Assembly (NCBI RefSeq): GCF_000691525.1
Contig: NZ_JMDW01000013.1
Coordinates: 124,001 to 188,000, forward strand
Source: Mycolicibacterium neoaurum ATCC 25795
GTDB lineage: Bacteria > Actinomycetota > Actinomycetes > Mycobacteriales > Mycobacteriaceae
DNA: 64,000 nucleotides
Direction: 5' to 3'
The number at the start of each line of letters is the position of its first letter. Position 1 is the stretch's first letter. The notes below the pieces were generated by a model that did not search any database, had not been told where the DNA came from, and saw only the letters and a program-made list of their open reading frames with translations. Position numbers and translations under genes: made by a program. Positions 59,975 to 64,000 of this stretch are shown piece after piece.

Positions 59975-61576
59975 ATGACGCGAGCCCACACCGACCTGCT
60001 GCCCCCGATGAAGTGGAACGCCTGGGGAGATCCGCGGGCCGCCAAGCCGCTGTCCGACGGTATTCGTGGTCTGCTCAAGCAGGCCCTTGGCATAGACGGA
60101 CCAGCCGATCCGGAACTGGCAGCCGATGACGTGCGACTGCGGCCGTCGGCGCTGCGCGATGCCGACCGCGACGCCCTGCAGGCCGTCCTCGGTGCCGAGC
60201 ACGTCCGCACCGATCACCAGAGCCGACTGTTGCGCGCCGGCGGCAAGTCGACACCGGATCTGCTGCGCCGCAAGAGCACCGGCGAACAAGATGCGCCCGA
60301 TGCCGTGCTGCTCCCCGCCGACGAGGCCGCGGTGATCGAGGTGCTCAAGGTATGCAGCGAGCGGGGCATCGCCGTCGTTCCCTTCGGCGGCGGCACCAGC
60401 GTGGTCGGCGGGCTCGATCCTGATCGCGGTGAGTTCGCCGCCGTGGTGTCGGTGGACCTGCGCCGACTCGATGCGCTACACCATCTCGACCCGATCTCCG
60501 GGGAGGCCGAGCTCGGTGCCGGCGTCACCGGCCCGCAAGCCGAGGAACTGCTTGGTGCGCAGGGGTTCTCACTCGGACACTTCCCGCAGAGCTTCCAGTT
60601 CGCCACCATCGGCGGCTTCGCCGCCACCCGCTCCTCCGGTCAGGACTCCGCAGGTTATGGCCGATTCGACGATATGGTGCGCGGTCTGACCGTGGCCACC
60701 CCCGCCGGTGTGCTCGACCTCGGCCGCGCCCCTGCCTCGGCGGCAGGCCCCGACCTGCGGCAGCTGATCGTCGGTTCGGAGGGCGTCTTCGGCATCATCA
60801 CCCGGGTCCGGGTTCGGGTACATCCGGTCCCTGAGACCACCCGTTACGAGGCGTGGTCATTCCCCGACTTCGGCACCGGCGCCGCGGCGCTGCGCGCGGT
60901 GGTGCAGACCGGCACCGGGCCGACGGTCATCCGCCTGTCCGACGAGGCCGAGACCGGCGTCAACCTGGCGACCACCGAGAGCATCGGTGAGCAGACCATC
61001 ACCGGTGGCTGTCTGGCCATCACCGCGTTCGAGGGGTCCGCGGCGCACACCGAGAGCCGCCACGCCGAAACCGCCGCCGTCCTGCGGGCTCACGGTGGTA
61101 CTTCGCTCGGCGACGGCGCAGCCCGAGCCTGGGAACACGGTCGGTTCAATGCCCCGTATCTGCGCGATTCCCTGCTGTCGGCCGGTGCGCTGTGCGAGAC
61201 GCTGGAAACCGCGACCAACTGGTCGAATATCGCCGCGCTCAAGGACGCGGTCACCGAGGCGCTCACCGATTCACTGGGCCAGGCGCTGGTGATGTGCCAT
61301 ATTTCGCATGTGTACCCCACCGGCGCGTCGCTGTACTTCACGGTGGTCGCCGCCCAGCAGGGCGACCCGATCGAGCAGTGGCGGCGCGCCAAGATCGCCG
61401 CCTCCGAGGCGATGGTGCGCACCGCGGCGACCATCACCCATCATCACGCCGTGGGCGCCGATCACCGGCCGTGGATGCGGGCCGAGGTGGGCGACCTCGG
61501 CATCGACATCCTGCGGGCGGTCAAGTCGGTCCTCGACCCGGTCGGAATCATGAACCCGGGCAAGCTGATCCCGTGA
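59975..61576 (+). CDS. FAD-linked oxidase related to alkylglycerone-phosphate synthase (Rv2251-like)
   Basis: A 533-residue flavoenzyme. FAD-binding PP-loop VVPFGGGTSVVGGL, the FAD segments HFPQSFQFATIGGFAATRSSGQDSAGYGRFDDMV and VGSEGVFGIIT, and a His-rich THHHAVGADH near the C-terminus match alkyldihydroxyacetonephosphate synthase, in which the histidines take part in catalysis. In eukaryotes this makes ether lipids; a similar role in mycobacteria is not shown. The following lipid kinase overlaps its stop by GTGA. Confidence 0.87.
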   Translation: MTRAHTDLLPPMKWNAWGDPRAAKPLSDGIRGLLKQALGIDGPADPELAADDVRLRPSALRDADRDALQAVLGAEHVRTDHQSRLLRAGGKSTPDLLRRKSTGEQDAPDAVLLPADEAAVIEVLKVCSERGIAVVPFGGGTSVVGGLDPDRGEFAAVVSVDLRRLDALHHLDPISGEAELGAGVTGPQAEELLGAQGFSLGHFPQSFQFATIGGFAATRSSGQDSAGYGRFDDMVRGLTVATPAGVLDLGRAPASAAGPDLRQLIVGSEGVFGIITRVRVRVHPVPETTRYEAWSFPDFGTGAAALRAVVQTGTGPTVIRLSDEAETGVNLATTESIGEQTITGGCLAITAFEGSAAHTESRHAETAAVLRAHGGTSLGDGAARAWEHGRFNAPYLRDSLLSAGALCETLETATNWSNIAALKDAVTEALTDSLGQALVMCHISHVYPTGASLYFTVVAAQQGDPIEQWRRAKIAASEAMVRTAATITHHHAVGADHRPWMRAEVGDLGIDILRAVKSVLDPVGIMNPGKLIP

Positions 61577-62463
61577 TCAAGCGGGTCACCGTCCTGACCA
61601 ACCCGGCGTCGGGACACGGCAGCGCACCGCATGCCGCCGAACGCGCCGTCGCACAGTTGCACCGCCGCGGGGTCGACGTGGTGGCCGTCGCGGGCCGCGA
61701 TCCCGCTCATGCCCGACAGCTCGTCGAGGGTGCCCTTGAGCGTGGGATGGACGCGCTGGTCGTGGTCGGCGGTGACGGGATCATCTCGCTGGCATTGCAG
61801 GTTCTCGCCACCACGGGTATCCCGCTGGGCATCATCCCGGCCGGCACCGGTAACGACCATGCGCGCGAGTTCGGTATTCCGACAAAGGATCCCGAGACCG
61901 CGGCGGATATCGTCGTCGACGGGCGGGCGGCGACGGTGGATCTGGGACGCATCGTCGGCGCCGACGGAACTCAGCGCTGGTTCGGTACCGTCATGGCCGC
62001 CGGTTTCGACTCGCTGGTGACCGACAGGACCAACCGGATGCGATGGCCGCACGGGCGGATGCGATACAACTTGGCGATGGTCGCGGAGATCTCCGCACTC
62101 CGACTGCTGCCGTTCCGGCTGACCTTCGACGGTGTCGAGGAGCAGACCGACCTGACGCTGGCGGCCTTCGGCAACACCCGCAGCTACGGCGGCGGTATGC
62201 GGATCTGTCCTGGCGCCGACCCGACCGACGGGCTGCTCGACGTCACCATGGTCGCGTCGGCATCCCGAACGCGGCTCATCCGCTTGTTCCCCACGGTCTT
62301 TCGAGGCACCCATGTCGATCTCGACGAGGTGCAGACCCGGCGGGCCCGGGTGATCACGGTCGACTGCCCGGCAATCAACGCCTATGCCGACGGGGAGTTC
62401 GTCTGCCCGTTGCCCGTCGAGGTGTCCGCGGTGCCGGGTGCGCTGACGGTGCTGCGCCCCTGA
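61573..62463 (+). CDS. Diacylglycerol/lipid kinase family protein (Rv2252-like)
   Basis: A 296-residue kinase of the DAGK catalytic family. NPASGHGSA near the N-terminus, the ATP-binding VVVGGDGIISLAL and PAGTGNDHAREFG, and DPTDGLLDVTMV are conserved. In M. tuberculosis Rv2252 phosphorylates diacylglycerol for phosphatidylinositol mannoside synthesis. GTG 61573 overlaps the upstream stop. Confidence 0.92.
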   Translation: MIKRVTVLTNPASGHGSAPHAAERAVAQLHRRGVDVVAVAGRDPAHARQLVEGALERGMDALVVVGGDGIISLALQVLATTGIPLGIIPAGTGNDHAREFGIPTKDPETAADIVVDGRAATVDLGRIVGADGTQRWFGTVMAAGFDSLVTDRTNRMRWPHGRMRYNLAMVAEISALRLLPFRLTFDGVEEQTDLTLAAFGNTRSYGGGMRICPGADPTDGLLDVTMVASASRTRLIRLFPTVFRGTHVDLDEVQTRRARVITVDCPAINAYADGEFVCPLPVEVSAVPGALTVLRP

Positions 62464-62489
62464 CCCGGAAGGCCCCTCAGATCAGGCGA

Positions 62490-62810
62490 TCAGCACTCGC
62501 CGTGTTCGTTCACCGACACCCGCGGGACCGTGTGCGGGGCGATCTCGCTTCCCGGATCGGGCGACTGGGAGCAGACATCCCACATCGCCGGCGCCACGAT
62601 CTTCCATGACGCGACCTGCTTATTGACATACTTGAGGGTGGGCCCGTTGCCGCCGACCGCCTCGGTGTACAGAGCCTGAGCCTTCTCCAGGTTCATACCC
62701 TGCAGTGAGGGCATGGTCCAGGTGGGTTCTGCTGCCGCAGTGGGCATTCCGGCAGCGGACAGAACAACCAGTGCGGCACCGGCCGCGGCGAACGCTGTCT
62801 TCGACTTCAT
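62490..62810 (-). CDS. Small secreted protein with PASTA-like segment, 106 aa
   Basis: A signal peptide (MKSKTAFAAAGAALVVLSAAGMPTAAA) is followed by about 80 residues: MPSLQGMNLEKAQALYTEAVGG resembles the start of a PASTA domain, then two cysteines (WDVCSQSP and HGEC) and SPDPGSEI. Function unknown. It is a single gene that ends 26 bases from the kinase stop (convergent). Confidence 0.78.
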   Translation of the reverse strand: MKSKTAFAAAGAALVVLSAAGMPTAAAEPTWTMPSLQGMNLEKAQALYTEAVGGNGPTLKYVNKQVASWKIVAPAMWDVCSQSPDPGSEIAPHTVPRVSVNEHGEC

Positions 62811-62932
62811 AGCGCGAAGGTTAGCCAGCATTTCTGTAAGGAAGCTGGATCCCAGGCGTGACTCTCCTGTAAGCCGTGAAAACCGTTTCCGGGCAACCCA
62901 AATCGACCGAAAAACAGACTTCCTGGTGTGAC

Positions 62933-63445
62933 TCAGCCCACTCCGCGATTGAGCCAGGTGACCTCGCCGGTGTCGCCGCCACCGCGATAGGGCTCCAACG
63001 ACTCGTCCCACGCGGTGCCCAGGACGGAATCCAGATCGGCAGCCAGCGCATCGGCACCGGAGGCCATCAGGGCGCGCAATCGCTGTTCGCCGACCATCAC
63101 GTCACCGTTGGCGCTCATCGCCCCACTCCACAACCCGAGCTGCGGGGTGTGGCACCAGCGGTGCCCGTCGACGCCCTCACTGGGGTCCTCGGTGACCTCG
63201 AAGCGCAGCACCGACCAGGATCGCAGCGCGTTCGCCAACTGAGCACCGGTACCCACCGGGCCCACCCAGTTGGTGACGGCACGCAGCTGCCCGGGCATGG
63301 CAGGTTGGGGCGTCCACTTGAGGTTCGCCCGCGCCGACAGGGTCGACGAAAGAGCCCACTCCACATGTGGGCATACCGCCGCGGGCGAGGCGTGAACGTA
63401 AACCACGCCAGTTGTCGCCTCGGCGAACTGGTTCGACGCACGCAT
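62933..63445 (-). CDS. DUF3145 family protein
   Basis: A 170-residue actinobacterial protein of unknown function. Family segments: GVVYVHASPAAVCPHVEWAL, LRFEVTEDPSEGVDGHRWCHTPQLGLWSG and LGTAWDESLEPYRGGGDTGEVTWL. No signal peptide. GAAGGAG precedes the ATG at 63445. The gap of 110 bases to the next gene holds only its promoter region. Confidence 0.9.
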   Translation of the reverse strand: MRASNQFAEATTGVVYVHASPAAVCPHVEWALSSTLSARANLKWTPQPAMPGQLRAVTNWVGPVGTGAQLANALRSWSVLRFEVTEDPSEGVDGHRWCHTPQLGLWSGAMSANGDVMVGEQRLRALMASGADALAADLDSVLGTAWDESLEPYRGGGDTGEVTWLNRGVG

Positions 63446-63555
63446 ACTTTTGCTCCTTCGGCTCCACGAGGGACGTCTTCCCCAACGACCTGGCGTTACC
63501 GAAATGTGCAGTTGTTTCGTGCGTGTCTATTGTGCCTTGTGAGACGCGTGTTGCG

Positions 63556-64000
63556 CTAGTGTGCGCCGAATTCTCTCAGGACTCCATCAGAGATCGCCGG
63601 CCACAGCTCGTACGCCCAGTCCCCGAAGTCGCGGTCGGCGAGCACCACCAGAGCCAGCTCGGCGATCGGATCGACCCACAGAAACGTCCCTGACTGGCCG
63701 AAATGCCCGAACGTCGACGGCGAGTTCGCGGCGCCGGTCCAGTGCGGCGACTTGTGCGAGCGCAGCTCGAATCCCAGCCCCCAGTCGTTGGGCCGTTGCG
63801 AGCCGAACCCGGGCAGCACACCGTTGAGCCCGGGAAACTGCACCGTCGTCGCTTCGGCGTGCAGTTCCGGCGTCACGAGCACCGGCCGCAGCAGATCACC
63901 GGCGAAGCGCACCAGATCGTCTACGCAGGACTGGCCACCGTGCCCAGCGGCGTCCGCCCCGCCGGCCAGGGATGATCCCGTCATGCCCAGCGGTTCGAAC
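63556..64000 (-). CDS. Serine hydrolase / beta-lactamase family protein, 5' part outside window
   Basis: C-terminal part of a class C beta-lactamase/esterase-type serine hydrolase. At the window edge the frame reads FEPLGMTGSS, a typical family segment. Later HFGQSGTFLWVDP corresponds to the HxG-like (KTG-box) motif and LALVVLADRDFG to the last strand. The catalytic SxxK and YxN motifs are upstream, outside the window. Substrate unknown. Confidence 0.82.
   Translation of the reverse strand, partial: FEPLGMTGSSLAGGADAAGHGGQSCVDDLVRFAGDLLRPVLVTPELHAEATTVQFPGLNGVLPGFGSQRPNDWGLGFELRSHKSPHWTGAANSPSTFGHFGQSGTFLWVDPIAELALVVLADRDFGDWAYELWPAISDGVLREFGAH

Overview
The window is a chromosomal segment of a high-G+C mycobacterium, most likely a Mycolicibacterium-type species. 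Its gene order follows the Mycobacterium tuberculosis stretch from Rv2213 (pepB) to about Rv2253 almost step for step: pepB, ephD, dlaT, lipB-lipA, glnA1, glnE, glnA2, caeA (hip1), panB, the CYTH-CHAD gene, rnpB, the Rv2228c-cobC block, ptkA-ptpA, cobD, ahpE, aceE, mabR, fabD-acpM-kasA-kasB-accD6, glpD1. The species assignment comes from recalled synteny and protein similarity, not from a database search.

Layout. 1-8.8 kb: aminopeptidase (cut by the window edge), EphD, the E2 subunit DlaT and the lipoate genes lipB-lipA that supply its cofactor. 8.9-22.6 kb: an exported amidohydrolase with a short overlapping leader ORF, then the nitrogen block glnA1 / glnE / glnA2 with two candidate GlnR boxes, two DoxX proteins, and two exported alpha/beta-hydrolase proteases. 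22.6-31.8 kb: a wax-ester-synthase-type acyltransferase, panB, an enoyl-CoA hydratase, CYTH-CHAD, RNase P RNA, a DUF222/HNH (13E12-type) protein, and a flavoprotein-methyltransferase fusion divergent from an XRE-cupin regulator. 31.8-39.8 kb: an overlapping minus-strand operon (cobC, NIF3-like, zinc ribbon, RNase H-phosphatase), then ptkA-ptpA-SURF1, cobD, a small secreted protein and a SOUL-family protein.

39.8-44.6 kb is an integrated element of about 4.75 kb in the 3' end of a tRNA-Val(UAC) gene. It has 46-bp att repeats (44/46 identical), an excisionase-like gene, a tyrosine recombinase whose N-terminal half has been replaced, two unrecognised minus-strand genes, and a cargo P-loop ATPase with lower G+C beside attR. 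This is the most unusual part of the window.

44.7-64 kb: ahpE, DUF3052, a lipoprotein, aceE (E1, partner of DlaT), mabR, the FAS-II operon closed by a long hairpin, an SDR/LysR divergent pair, TetR-glpD1 divergent from an AGPS-like flavoenzyme plus lipid kinase, a small secreted protein, DUF3145 and a truncated serine hydrolase.

How it works together. aceE, dlaT and lipA/lipB make a functional pyruvate dehydrogenase set; fabD-accD6 with MabR makes mycolate precursors; glnA1/glnE/glnA2 control glutamine synthesis. Many genes have a TANNNT hexamer 6-8 bases before the start codon and no Shine-Dalgarno sequence, which fits the leaderless transcription common in mycobacteria. Others form 4-base stop/start overlaps (lipB-lipA, ptpA-SURF1, acpM-kasA, TetR-glpD1, the cobC operon), which suggests translational coupling.
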